Below are positions 1 to 8,621 of a stretch of 64,000 nt of DNA, piece by piece. A program made the translations under genes and the position numbers. The DNA is taken from contig JANQSN010000061.1 in the NCBI GenBank assembly GCA_028284045.1, positions 1-64,000 of the forward strand. The letters run 5' to 3'. Positions within the stretch are counted from its first letter, which is position 1. Each line of letters begins with the position of its first letter. This DNA is from Alphaproteobacteria bacterium. GTDB taxonomy: Bacteria > Pseudomonadota > Alphaproteobacteria > DSM-16000 > Inquilinaceae. Below the pieces are notes generated by a model. The model saw only the letters and a program-made list of their open reading frames with translations, had not been told where the DNA came from and did no database searches.

Positions 1-429
1 GCGCGGTCACGCCGGTTCTATGAAAGGCTCGGTTGGCAGCCGCATCCCAGTTCGGAAGACACGATCGTCTTCTTCCAGATGCATGGGACGGTCCTGGCGC
101 TCTTCTCCCGAGCCAGTCTCGCTGCCGACCAGGACCGTGCGGATGCGCCGCTTGGCACCGGGGCGATGACCCTGGCCCAGAACTTCGCCACCAGGGAGGC
201 GGTCGACCAAGCCTTTGGCGAGGCCTTGGCAGCCGGCGCCACCGCCTTGAAGCGACCCCAGGACGTGTTCTGGGGCGGCTATTCCGGGTACTACGCCGAC
301 CCCGACGGTCACGTCTGGGAGCTGGCCATGAATCCCTTCTGGCCGCTCAACCCCGACGGCAGTCTGACCCTCCCGGCTCCGTCGGACGTCGACAAGGTGG
401 CCGGCCATGGGTCCGATGATGGCTCGTAG
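1..429 (+). CDS. VOC (glyoxalase/bleomycin-resistance fold) family protein, 5' truncated
   Basis: The reading frame is open from base 1, so the N-terminus lies outside the window. The visible part begins with an ARSRRFYERLGW stretch, which matches the 'FY..LGW' segment of the first VOC beta-alpha-beta-beta-beta module. It ends with a YYADPDGHVWELAMNPFWPL segment, the usual 'DPDG..WE' signature that carries the metal-ligand Glu. About 142 residues are visible, so only a small part is missing. VOC proteins bind a divalent metal and act on varied small molecules, and nothing here shows the substrate. The 3' end overlaps the proposed start of mtgA by 23 bases. Confidence 0.8.
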   Translation, partial: ARSRRFYERLGWQPHPSSEDTIVFFQMHGTVLALFSRASLAADQDRADAPLGTGAMTLAQNFATREAVDQAFGEALAAGATALKRPQDVFWGGYSGYYADPDGHVWELAMNPFWPLNPDGSLTLPAPSDVDKVAGHGSDDGS

Positions 430-1165
430 GGCGGGGCGCGGCCGGTCGCGCCCGGCGCGGCCGGCGCCCAACCGCCTTCTGCGGCGGCTCCGGCGTTGGC
501 TCTTCTACCTGCTGGCCGGCGTCCTGGTCGGTCCGGCGTTTTTAATCTTGGTGTTCCGCGTCATCGATCCGCCGGTGACGCCGCTCATGCTGATCCGCCT
601 GATCGAGGGTCACGGTCACGACCATGATTGGGTGCCGGCCGACGCGATCGCGGGCCATCTGGCCGATGCGGTGATCGCGGCGGAGGACAACCGCTTCTGC
701 GAGCATGGCGGGGTGGATTGGCAGGCGGTGGGGGAGGCGTGGCGCGATTGGCAGGGCGGCGAGCGACTGCGCGGGGCCAGCACGATCACCATGCAGACCG
801 CCAAGAACCTCTTCCTCTGGCCGGATCGCGGCTGGCTGCGCAAGGCTCTGGAGGCTTGGTTGACCGTGCAGATCGAGCTGCTCTGGCCGAAGCAGCGCAT
901 CCTGGAAGTCTATCTGAACATCGCCGAATGGGGTCCCGGCATCTATGGCGCGGAGGCGGCCGCCCGCCGCCATTTCGGCCGCGAGGCCGCAACGTTGACC
1001 CTGGGTGAGGCGGGGCTGCTCGCGACCGCCTTGCCGAATCCGCTCGGCCGTGCGGCCGGCCAGCCGAATTCGGCCCATGTCCGCAGCGCCAACCGCATCG
1101 TCCGGCGCATCGCCAGCTTGGGTCCGCTCTTGGCCTGCGCCCAGGAGGGCTTCGCCCGGCGGTAA
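407..1165 (+). CDS. mtgA: Monofunctional biosynthetic peptidoglycan transglycosylase
   Basis: This is a family 51 glycosyltransferase of 252 residues that polymerises lipid II into glycan strands at the inner membrane. Residues about 23-52 form a single membrane anchor after an Arg-rich N-terminus. The GT51 motifs follow: AAEDNRFCEHGGVDW with catalytic Glu93, GASTITMQTAKNLFLW, and LEVYLNIAEWGPGIYGAEAA. There is no penicillin-binding domain, so it is the monofunctional type. In-frame ATGs at 407, 416 and 419 are all possible, and 407 is taken as the longest. It sits first in a run of cell-wall genes with rlpA and dacC. Confidence 0.95.
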   Translation: MGPMMARRAGRGRSRPARPAPNRLLRRLRRWLFYLLAGVLVGPAFLILVFRVIDPPVTPLMLIRLIEGHGHDHDWVPADAIAGHLADAVIAAEDNRFCEHGGVDWQAVGEAWRDWQGGERLRGASTITMQTAKNLFLWPDRGWLRKALEAWLTVQIELLWPKQRILEVYLNIAEWGPGIYGAEAAARRHFGREAATLTLGEAGLLATALPNPLGRAAGQPNSAHVRSANRIVRRIASLGPLLACAQEGFARR

Positions 1166-1272
1166 GCACCGCGCGCGCCGGGCGCCATGGCCGCTCCGCT
1201 TGACATCGCCGACGACGCCCCGCAAGCGTACCGGCCAACATGTCGGCCGAACGGCTGAGGAGATTTGCCGCC

Positions 1273-2172
1273 ATGGCACAGGTTTACCACCGGATGCGCC
1301 GCGGCGCGCTCGGCCGCACAAGGCTCGGTGCGCTGATCGGCGTATGCCTCGCCGCCGCGGCCTGCGGCAGCCCGGATATCGCGGCACCCACCGGCGCCAC
1401 GGCGGATCGCGGGGCCGCCGGCGGCCACTACAAGGTGGGAAATCCCTATCAAATCAATGGCGTATGGTACACGCCTGAGGAAGACTTCCACTACGACGAG
1501 CGGGGCCTCGCGTCCTGGTACGGTCCGGGCTTCCACGGCAATCAGACGGCCAATGGCGAGATCTTCGACCAGGACGCGCTGACGGCGGCCCACCCGACCC
1601 TGCAGATGCCGAGCCTGGTTCGGGTGACCAATCTGGACAACGGCCGCTCCGTGGTGCTGCGGATCAACGATCGCGGGCCGTTCGTCGGCGGGCGGATCAT
1701 CGACGTCTCGCGGCGCGCGGCGCAGCTTCTCGGCTTTGCCCAGGCCGGCGTGGCGGAGGTGCAGGTTCAGGTGCTGACCGCGGAGAGCCGCGAGCTGGCG
1801 TCACGGTACGGCCGCGGCGGCGGTGTCGTGGTCGCCTCGGCCGCCCCGCCGGAGCGCGAGGTCGACCACGAGGAACTCCAGCGCATTGCTGCCGCCGCCC
1901 GCGGCGCCCGGCCGGCCGCGGCGCCCGCCGCACCAGCGCCGGCTGCCGGCCCCGTCTTCATCCATGCGGGCAGCTTTCCGGACATCGCCGGGGCGCGTCG
2001 CCTGGTCGGCACGCTGAGCCCGATCGACCGCGGCACCATCGTCGAGACGACCGCGGGCGGCGTGGCGACCTATCAGGTTCAGCTTGGGCCCTATGCATCG
2101 GCCGACCAAGCCTCGCGCGTGTTGAGCCAGGTCGTCGGCGCGGGCCACGCCAACGCCCGGTTGGTCCGCTGA
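1273..2172 (+). CDS. rlpA: RlpA-like septal lytic transglycosylase (lipoprotein, SPOR domain)
   Basis: The ATG at 1273 has a GAGGAG ribosome site 11 bases upstream. An in-frame ATG at 1240 lacks one and would lengthen the signal peptide. The 299-residue protein has a lipoprotein-type signal, with CLAAAAC ending at Cys31. The double-psi beta-barrel follows: GLASWYGPGFHGNQTANGE, then VRVTNLDNGRSVVLRINDRG with the RxNDRGP active-site loop. A Pro/Ala linker leads to a C-terminal SPOR domain (VFIHAGSFPDIAGARRL to the end), which binds denuded septal glycan. RlpA proteins cleave denuded peptidoglycan at the division site. It lies just upstream of dacC, the usual alphaproteobacterial order. Confidence 0.93.
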   Translation: MAQVYHRMRRGALGRTRLGALIGVCLAAAACGSPDIAAPTGATADRGAAGGHYKVGNPYQINGVWYTPEEDFHYDERGLASWYGPGFHGNQTANGEIFDQDALTAAHPTLQMPSLVRVTNLDNGRSVVLRINDRGPFVGGRIIDVSRRAAQLLGFAQAGVAEVQVQVLTAESRELASRYGRGGGVVVASAAPPEREVDHEELQRIAAAARGARPAAAPAAPAPAAGPVFIHAGSFPDIAGARRLVGTLSPIDRGTIVETTAGGVATYQVQLGPYASADQASRVLSQVVGAGHANARLVR

Positions 2173-2189
2173 TCTTGAGGGAGGGGACG

Positions 2190-3386
2190 ATGACCCGGCG
2201 GCCTCTGGCAGCGGTGGCCACCCGGTCGACCGGTGCCCTGCGCATTCTGGCGATGCTGCTGGTTGCGGCGGCGGCGCTGCTGCCGGTCTCCGCCGACGCC
2301 ATCGAGACGCGGGCGCGGGAGGCCATTCTGATCGACGCGTCGACCGGTACGGTGCTGCTGGAGCACAACGCCGACACGCGCATGCCGACCGCGTCGATGA
2401 GCAAGGTCATGACCATGTTCCTGGTCTTCGAGGCGCTGGAGAGCGGACAGCTCTCCCTCGACGACGAATTGCCGGTCAGCGAGACCGCTTGGCGCATGGG
2501 CGGCTCGAAGATGTTCGTGGAGGTGAACGACCGGGTCCGGGTCGAAGACCTGATCCGCGGGGTGATCGTGCAGTCGGGCAACGACGCCTCGGTCGTGCTG
2601 GCAGAGGCGCTGGCGGGCTCCGAAGCCGCGTTTGCGGAGCGGATGACCGCGCGCGCCGCGGAGATCGGCATGAGCGGTAGCCGCTTCGCCAATGCGACCG
2701 GCTGGCCTCATCCCGACCACTACTCCACGGCGCGCGATCTGGCGCTGTTGGCCGAGACGCTGATCGAGCGGTTTCCCCAGCATTACCACTACTATTCGGA
2801 GCTGGCGTTCACCTACGGCACCGACATCAACACCGGCGACCCGATCGTCCAGTACAACCGCAATCCGCTGTTGCGCCGGGATATCGGCGCCGACGGCCTG
2901 AAGACCGGGCACACCCAGGAGGCGGGTTATGGCCTGACCGCCTCGGCGGTACAGGACGGCCGCCGGCTGATCTTGGTGATCAACGGCCTGGAGAGCGAGA
3001 CGGCGCGGGCGGAGGAGGCGGAACGCCTGATCGAATGGGGTTTCCGCGAGTTCGAATCGCGCGACCTGTTCCGCGCCGATGATGTCGTTCAGTACGCCGA
3101 GACCTGGATGGGCACACCCGCCCAGGTGCCACTGGTGGTGGGGGAGGATCTACGGCTGTCCTTCCGCCGCGGCGGCGCTGGCGATCTGTCGCTGTCGGCG
3201 CGGGTGGTGGAGCCGGTGCCGGCGCCGATCGAGGCCGGCCAGCCGATCGCCACGCTGATCGTTTCGGTGGACGGAAGCGTGGTGCATGAGGTGCCGCTGC
3301 TCGCCGGCGACGCGGTGGCGCGCCAGGGATTCCTGGGCAGGGTTGCCAGCGCCGCCGGGCACGTGGTGTTCGGCTGGCTGCAGTAG
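2190..3386 (+). CDS. dacC: D-alanyl-D-alanine carboxypeptidase (PBP5/6 type)
   Basis: This is a serine peptidase of the S11 family that removes the terminal D-Ala of peptidoglycan stem peptides. From the ATG at 2190, preceded by a GGGAGGGG ribosome site, the protein is 398 residues with a cleavable signal peptide ending near VSADA (residue 37). The three penicillin-binding motifs are intact: SMSK at 69-72 (nucleophile Ser69), SGN at 129-131 and KTG at 238-240. The C-terminal region from about residue 300 matches the PBP5 beta-rich domain, and the tail (VVFGWLQ) could be the amphipathic membrane anchor. An upstream TTG at 2175 is in frame but lies before the ribosome site. Confidence 0.94.
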   Translation: MTRRPLAAVATRSTGALRILAMLLVAAAALLPVSADAIETRAREAILIDASTGTVLLEHNADTRMPTASMSKVMTMFLVFEALESGQLSLDDELPVSETAWRMGGSKMFVEVNDRVRVEDLIRGVIVQSGNDASVVLAEALAGSEAAFAERMTARAAEIGMSGSRFANATGWPHPDHYSTARDLALLAETLIERFPQHYHYYSELAFTYGTDINTGDPIVQYNRNPLLRRDIGADGLKTGHTQEAGYGLTASAVQDGRRLILVINGLESETARAEEAERLIEWGFREFESRDLFRADDVVQYAETWMGTPAQVPLVVGEDLRLSFRRGGAGDLSLSARVVEPVPAPIEAGQPIATLIVSVDGSVVHEVPLLAGDAVARQGFLGRVASAAGHVVFGWLQ

Positions 3387-3400
3387 CGGCCGCGTGGGGA

Positions 3401-4078
3401 ATGGTGCACGGAGGCCCTGAGGGCGCGGCGGGCGGGCCCGACGCCACCCGGCGCGGCCGGCTGATCGCCTTCGAGGGCGCCGACGGTGCCGGCAAATCCA
3501 CCCAGATCGCCGCCATCGGCGAGGCCCTCCAGGCGCGCGGGCTCGACATCGTAGCGACGCGCGAGCCGGGCGGCACGCCGGGGGCGGAGGCGATCCGGGA
3601 GCTGCTGGTCAGTGGGCCGGGCGACCGCTGGGATCCGATGAGCGAGGCGCTCCTCCACTACGCTGCCCGGCGCGAGCACTTGGTGCATCGCGTGCTGCCG
3701 GCGCTCGCCGCCGGCCGCTGGGTGCTGACGGACCGCTTCGCCGACAGCACCATGGCCTATCAGGGCTATGCCCAGGGGCTCGGACAGGCGGCCGTCGACC
3801 GGCTGCACGCGCTGGCGGTCGACGGGCTGACGCCGGATCTCACGCTCATCTTCGACCTGCCCGGCGAGGCCGCCGATCGCCGGCGGGCTACCCGCGGCGG
3901 CCCCGGCTCGCGCTACGAGCGCTTCGATGCGGATTTCCAGGCGACCGTGCGGGCGGCCTTTCGCGACATCGCGCGGCGCCAGGCCGATCGCTGTGTCCTG
4001 ATCGATGCCGCCGCGGCGCCGGCGGCGGTGACCGCGGCGGCGCTGGCGGCCATCGATCGGCGGCTGGGCCTGCCATGA
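3401..4078 (+). CDS. tmk: Thymidylate kinase
   Basis: Tmk phosphorylates dTMP to dTDP for DNA synthesis. The 225-residue protein starts with about 20 extra residues, then LIAFEGADGAGKSTQ with the P-loop at 26-33. The DR(Y/F) motif appears as WVLTDRFADSTMAYQG, and TREPGGTPGAEAIREL is the dTMP-binding DR/REPGGT segment. The LID region contains GGPGSRYERFDADF. The stop overlaps the holB start by four bases (ATGA), so the two are translationally coupled. This tmk-holB pairing is common across bacteria. Confidence 0.96.
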   Translation: MVHGGPEGAAGGPDATRRGRLIAFEGADGAGKSTQIAAIGEALQARGLDIVATREPGGTPGAEAIRELLVSGPGDRWDPMSEALLHYAARREHLVHRVLPALAAGRWVLTDRFADSTMAYQGYAQGLGQAAVDRLHALAVDGLTPDLTLIFDLPGEAADRRRATRGGPGSRYERFDADFQATVRAAFRDIARRQADRCVLIDAAAAPAAVTAAALAAIDRRLGLP

Positions 4079-5244
4079 GCCGCCGCGCCGCCGGCAGGGC
4101 AGGGGGCGATGGCCAGGACGCCGCGACGGATGGCGACCATCCGCGGTTCACCGCGGCGATGATCCCCCAGCCGGCGGCGGAGGCCGCCTTCGCCCGCGCC
4201 TATGCCGCGGGACGGGCGGCCGGCTCCTGGATGCTGGAAGGACCGTCGGGCGTCGGCAAGGCCAGCCTGGCCTATCGGATCGCCCGCCGGCTGTTGGCGC
4301 AGGGACCAGGCGGCGGGGCCGACGCAGCCGAACCGCCCGGCCTGTTCGGGGACCCGGCCCCCGGCCCGGTGCCCGCTGTTGACGGCCTCGACAGCGACCC
4401 GGACGATCCCGGCGTCCGCAAGGTCCGCAATGGCAGCCATCCCGACCTGCTGGTGATCGACCCCGACACGGCCGGCGGCGCGCCGGAGGGCGACCTGGCG
4501 GTCGACCAGATCCGTCGTATCGGCCCCTTCCTGCACCTGACGCCGGCGCTGGCGGCCTGGCGGGTGGTGATCGTCGACGAAGCCGACCGGATGAACCGCA
4601 ATGCCGCCAACGCGCTGTTGAAACTCTTGGAGGAGCCGCCCGACCGGGCGGTGATGCTGGTACTGGCCGGGCGCCCCGGTGCGCTGCCGGCGACCATCCG
4701 GTCGCGCTGCCGGCGGCTGCGGCTGGCGCCCTTGGCCGACGCGGCGGTGGCCGCGCTCTTGGCGGACCGCCGGCCGGCGCTGTCGGACGAGGATCGCCGG
4801 CTGATCGTTTCCCTGGCGGCGGGATCGCCGGGCCGGGCCCTGCAGCTCGCCGACCGCGACGGGGCCGCGCTGTGGCGTGACATCCTCGACCGGCTTGGCG
4901 ACGCGCCCCGTCTCGACTGGTCGGCGATCGACGCGGTGGCGGAGCGTCTGGGCGCGAAGGCGGGGGAGGGCGCCTTCGCGCTGTGGAGCGAGTTGCTGGT
5001 CGACGCCCTTGCCCGCGTGGCGCGCCACGCCGCATCGGCCGATGGGGCGGTGCCGCCGCCGCTGGACCGGATCGCCGGGATCACCTCGCTTGATCGGTGG
5101 ATCGAGCTGTGGGAGAAAATCGCCGCGCTGCGCGAGCGTACGCGCAATGCGAATATGGACAGGAAGCAGGCCGTGCTCGGCGCCTTCGCGCTGATCGAAG
5201 CGGCGACCCATCCCGGCGCGCGGGGGCCGTCGCTTCGGCCCTGA
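4075..5244 (+). CDS. holB: DNA polymerase III subunit delta'
   Basis: This is a clamp-loader subunit of 389 residues. An AAA+ fold begins with SWMLEGPSGVGKASLAYR (P-loop about 56-64). It is followed by a long insert where many homologues carry zinc cysteines, which are absent here, as in other alphaproteobacteria. Then come VVIVDEADRMNRNAANALLK and LLEEPP, characteristic of the delta'/gamma family, and a sensor/SRC-like TIRSRCRRLRL. The C-terminal collar domain is divergent. It overlaps tmk and is followed by an unusual repeat before metG. Confidence 0.93.
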   Translation: MSRRAAGRAGGDGQDAATDGDHPRFTAAMIPQPAAEAAFARAYAAGRAAGSWMLEGPSGVGKASLAYRIARRLLAQGPGGGADAAEPPGLFGDPAPGPVPAVDGLDSDPDDPGVRKVRNGSHPDLLVIDPDTAGGAPEGDLAVDQIRRIGPFLHLTPALAAWRVVIVDEADRMNRNAANALLKLLEEPPDRAVMLVLAGRPGALPATIRSRCRRLRLAPLADAAVAALLADRRPALSDEDRRLIVSLAAGSPGRALQLADRDGAALWRDILDRLGDAPRLDWSAIDAVAERLGAKAGEGAFALWSELLVDALARVARHAASADGAVPPPLDRIAGITSLDRWIELWEKIAALRERTRNANMDRKQAVLGAFALIEAATHPGARGPSLRP

Positions 5245-5306
5245 TCGGGACCGTCGCCCCCGGCCATCGCCGCCCCGAATGAGCCGATGGATCGGCGCGG
5301 ACGCAA

Positions 5307-5348
5307 CGGCCCCATGAGCACGGTCCCATGAGCACGGCCCCATGAGCA
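5307..5348 (+). repeat. Three tandem 14-bp repeats creating chained mini-ORFs before metG
   Basis: The unit CGGCCCCATGAGCA (the second copy has T at position 4) occurs three times head to tail at 5307-5320, 5321-5334 and 5335-5348. Each unit carries one ATGAGCA. The unit length is not a multiple of three, so the ATGs at 5314, 5328 and 5342 fall in three different frames. The first reads MSTVP then TGA, and the second reads MSTAP then TGA. Each stop overlaps the next ATG as ATGA. The third ATG is the metG start. Confidence 0.9.
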
Positions 5349-6919
5349 GCCAACCGCATTTCTACGTCACCACGCCGATCTACTACGTCAACGATCGGCC
5401 GCATATCGGGCATGCCTATACGACGATCGCCTGCGATGTGCTGGCGCGCTTCAAGCGGCTCGACGGCTTCGACGTACACTTCCTGACCGGCACCGACGAG
5501 CACGGGCAGAAGGTCCAGAAATCGGCCGCCGCCGCGGGGGTGGACACCCGCGCCTTGACCGACCGGGTCAGCCGGAACTTCCGCGACCTCGCCGACGCCA
5601 TGGGCTGCGCCATCGACGACTTCATCCGCACCACCGAGGACCGGCACTATGCCGCCTGCCGCGCCCTGTGGCAGCGCATGATGGCGCGCGGCCATCTCTA
5701 CGCGGGCAGCTATGCCGGCTGGTACTCGGTACGCGACGAGGCGTTCTACGACGAGAGCGAGCTGACCACCGACGCCGCCGGCGCCCGCGTCGCGCCCTCC
5801 GGCGCGGAGGTGGCCTGGGTCGAAGAACCAAGCTACTTCTTCAGACTATCGGCGTTTCAGGAGAGATTGCTGGAGCACTACGAACGCCACCCCGACTTCG
5901 TCCTGCCGGAAGGCCGGATGAACGAGGTGGCGAGCTTCGTGCGCGGCGGGCTGAAGGATCTGTCGGTCAGCCGCACCAGCTTCGACTGGGGCATCCCGGT
6001 GCCGGACGACCCGGACCATGTGATGTATGTCTGGCTGGACGCCTTGACCAACTACATCACCGCGCTGGGCTATCCGGACGAGGAAGCAGCGCTCTACCGG
6101 CAATTCTGGCCGGCCGATCTGCACATGGTCGGCAAGGACATCCTACGCTTCCACGCGGTTTATTGGCCGGCTTTCCTGATGGCGGCGGAACTGCCCTTGC
6201 CGCGCCGGGTGTTCGCCCATGGCTGGCTGTTGAACCGGGGCCAGAAGATGTCGAAGTCGCTGGGCAATGTGGTCTCGCCCTATGACTTGAAGGACCGCTA
6301 TGGGCTCGACCAGACCCGCTACTATCTGTTGCGCGAGGTGCCGTTCGGCAGCGACGGGTATATCGGGCATGACAGCCTGGTTCAGCGGATCAACAGCGAT
6401 CTGGCCAATGATCTTGGCAATCTGGCGCAACGCGTCCTGTCGATGGTCAAGCGCAACTGCCAGGCCAGCGTGCCCGCGCCGGGCGCCTTCGATCCGGCCG
6501 ATACGGGCCTGATGGCGGCGGCCGGGCCGGCGCTGCTGGCGACCGTGCGCGAAGCCTTGGACCGCCAGGCTTTTCACCGTGCGCTGGAGGCGATCTGGTC
6601 GGTGATCGGCGACGCCAACCGCTATGTCGACGAACAGGCGCCTTGGGCCTTGCGCAAGACCGACCCGGATCGCATGGCCACCGTGCTCTACGCGCTGTGC
6701 GAGACCTTGCGGCGGCTGGGCATTCTGCTGCAGCCGGTGATGCCCGACGCGATGGACCGGCTGCTGGGGCTGTTGTCGGTGCCGGCGGCGACGCGGCGCT
6801 TCGCCGATCTGGGCGACGAGGGGCGCCTTGAATCGGGGACCGCCTTGCCGCCACCCGTGGGTATCTTCCCGCGCTATGTGGAGGCCGACGCCGACGACCC
6901 GCCGGCCGCGGGCGCCTGA
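5342..6919 (+). CDS. metG: Methionyl-tRNA synthetase
   Basis: This class I aminoacyl-tRNA synthetase charges tRNA-Met. The 525-residue protein has the Rossmann signature YYVNDRPHIGHAYTT with HIGH at 21-24 and KMSKS at 302-306. The connective region lacks the CxxC zinc knuckles, which places it in the shorter MetG2 group, with no C-terminal tRNA-binding domain. The anticodon-binding helical domain follows (NLAQRVLSMVKRN, then VDEQAPWALRK). The start is the third ATG of the 14-bp repeat array, and no purine-rich ribosome site is visible, so initiation may depend on the upstream mini-ORFs. Confidence 0.96.
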   Translation: MSSQPHFYVTTPIYYVNDRPHIGHAYTTIACDVLARFKRLDGFDVHFLTGTDEHGQKVQKSAAAAGVDTRALTDRVSRNFRDLADAMGCAIDDFIRTTEDRHYAACRALWQRMMARGHLYAGSYAGWYSVRDEAFYDESELTTDAAGARVAPSGAEVAWVEEPSYFFRLSAFQERLLEHYERHPDFVLPEGRMNEVASFVRGGLKDLSVSRTSFDWGIPVPDDPDHVMYVWLDALTNYITALGYPDEEAALYRQFWPADLHMVGKDILRFHAVYWPAFLMAAELPLPRRVFAHGWLLNRGQKMSKSLGNVVSPYDLKDRYGLDQTRYYLLREVPFGSDGYIGHDSLVQRINSDLANDLGNLAQRVLSMVKRNCQASVPAPGAFDPADTGLMAAAGPALLATVREALDRQAFHRALEAIWSVIGDANRYVDEQAPWALRKTDPDRMATVLYALCETLRRLGILLQPVMPDAMDRLLGLLSVPAATRRFADLGDEGRLESGTALPPPVGIFPRYVEADADDPPAAGA

Positions 6920-6947
6920 GCGAGAACGAGGGGTTGGGGCGCCGCCC

Positions 6948-7751
6948 ATGCTGGTCGACAGCCATTGTCATCTGGATTTCGAGGATTTCGGCGGTGACCT
7001 GTCCGCGGTCGTGGACCGTGCGACGCGCGCCGGTGTGGCGCGCATGGTCACCATCTGCACGCGGCCGAGCCGGCTGGCGACGACCCTGGCGATCACTGAG
7101 CGTTTCGCCCCGGTCTACGCCGCGGTCGGCGTGCACCCGCATGAGGCCGACCAGGAAGGCGAGACGGAAACCGACCGGCTGGTCGCCCTGGCGGCGCATC
7201 CGAAGATCGTCGGGATCGGGGAGACCGGCCTCGATTACCACTACGACCACAGCGCGCGCGACCGGCAGCGCGACAGCTTCGCCCGCCATATCCGCGCGGC
7301 GCGCCTGGCCCGGCTGCCGCTGATCGTGCACACCCGCGAGGCGGACGCCGATACCGCGGCGATCTTGGCGGAGGGGGCGGCGGGCACCGACCTGCCGCCG
7401 CTGACCGGGGTCATCCACTGCTTTTCCGGCGGCCGGGCGCTGGCGGAGGCGGCCTTGGCGCTCGGCCTCTACATCTCGCTGTCGGGCATCGTGACCTTCA
7501 AGGCCGCCGAGGCGCTGCGGGCGATCGTGCAGGACATCCCGCTCGACCGCCTGCTGGTGGAGACCGACAGCCCCTATCTCGCGCCGGTGCCCAAGCGCGG
7601 CAAGCGCAACGAGCCCGCCTTCGTCGCCCACACGGCGGAGCGGGTGGCGGCGATCAAGCAGGTCGCCCCCGACGAGATCGCCCGCAGCACCACGGCGGCG
7701 TTCTTCCGTCTGTTCTCCAAGGTACCGCCGCCCGATCGGATGGCCGCTTGA
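6948..7751 (+). CDS. tatD: TatD-family metal-dependent DNase/hydrolase
   Basis: A TIM-barrel hydrolase of 267 residues from the ATG at 6948. The metal site begins with MLVDSHCHLDF (HxH at 6 and 8). It continues with GIGETGLDYHYD, LPLIVHTREADADT, GVIHCFSGG and LLVETDSPYLAP, all diagnostic of the TatD family. Members act as 3'-5' exonucleases or DNA-repair enzymes, though the physiological role varies. It follows metG by 28 bases and its stop overlaps the next start, so it is part of the same operon. Confidence 0.94.
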   Translation: MLVDSHCHLDFEDFGGDLSAVVDRATRAGVARMVTICTRPSRLATTLAITERFAPVYAAVGVHPHEADQEGETETDRLVALAAHPKIVGIGETGLDYHYDHSARDRQRDSFARHIRAARLARLPLIVHTREADADTAAILAEGAAGTDLPPLTGVIHCFSGGRALAEAALALGLYISLSGIVTFKAAEALRAIVQDIPLDRLLVETDSPYLAPVPKRGKRNEPAFVAHTAERVAAIKQVAPDEIARSTTAAFFRLFSKVPPPDRMAA

Positions 7752-8614
7752 GCGCGGAGGGCAGTCGCCGCGATCCGGGTGGGCAGGGCGGGGCGCGCAC
7801 GCCTGCCGGCCCGCCGCGGATCGCCGCCCGGCTGCTCGGCTGCGGCGGATCGCTGGGCGTGCCGGTCTTGGGCATCGGCTGGGGTTCCGTCGATCCGGAC
7901 GAGCCGCGCAACCGGCGCACGCGGCCCTCTTTGCTGGTGGAGTTCGGCGAGGAGCGCATCCTCGTCGATGCCACGCCGGATTGCCGCGACCAGCTCCTGG
8001 CGGCCGGGCTGGATGCGTTGGACCTCGTGCTGTTCACCCATGAGCATGCCGACCATGTCCACGGCATCGACGATCTTCGCCCGCTGACCTTCCGCCGGCA
8101 GGGACCGCTGCCGGCCTTCGCCAACCGGGCGACCATCGCGGCGCTGGAGGAACGCTTCGCCTACGCGATCACGACGGTTGATATGGACCGCGGGCTCTAC
8201 CGGCCGATCCTGGATTTGCAGGAGATGCCGGCGTCGATCGACCGGCCGGCCGGGCGGATCACCAGTTTCGAGCAGGCGCATGGCCGCGGCACCTCGCTGG
8301 GGTTCCGCTTCGGCCCGATCGCCTATTCCACCGACGTGTCGACGCTGTCGGACGAGGTGTTGGCAGCGCTGCACGGCGTGCCGGTGTGGATCGTCGACGC
8401 CTGCCGCGAGGAGCCGCATCCCAGCCACGCCCATCTCGACCGGACGCTGGAGTGGATTCGCATGGTCCGGCCCGGCCTGGCGGTGCTGACCCATATGAAC
8501 CACACCATGGACTATCGCCGCCTGTGCGCGAAGCTGCCCGACAATGTCGTTCCCGGGCATGACGGGCTGGCGGTGGAGGTGATGGCCGACCAGATGCCCC
8601 GGCTCGTCGCCTGA
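7748..8614 (+). CDS. MBL-fold metallo-hydrolase (PhnP-like)
   Basis: A metallo-beta-lactamase-fold protein of 288 residues with a TTG start overlapping the tatD stop (TTGA). The zinc site is LFTHEHADHVHGIDDLRPL (HxHxDH). Further ligands probably include the His in EQAHGRGTSLGFRFG and the Asp in IAYSTDVSTLS. The C-terminal LAVLTHMNHTMDYRRL supplies the last His. The family includes the cyclic phosphodiesterase PhnP, but the substrate cannot be read from the sequence. The metG-tatD-MBL order is frequent in alphaproteobacteria. It converges on the next gene with a 7-base gap. Confidence 0.88.
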   Translation: MSAEGSRRDPGGQGGARTPAGPPRIAARLLGCGGSLGVPVLGIGWGSVDPDEPRNRRTRPSLLVEFGEERILVDATPDCRDQLLAAGLDALDLVLFTHEHADHVHGIDDLRPLTFRRQGPLPAFANRATIAALEERFAYAITTVDMDRGLYRPILDLQEMPASIDRPAGRITSFEQAHGRGTSLGFRFGPIAYSTDVSTLSDEVLAALHGVPVWIVDACREEPHPSHAHLDRTLEWIRMVRPGLAVLTHMNHTMDYRRLCAKLPDNVVPGHDGLAVEVMADQMPRLVA

Positions 8615-8621
8615 AAGGATC

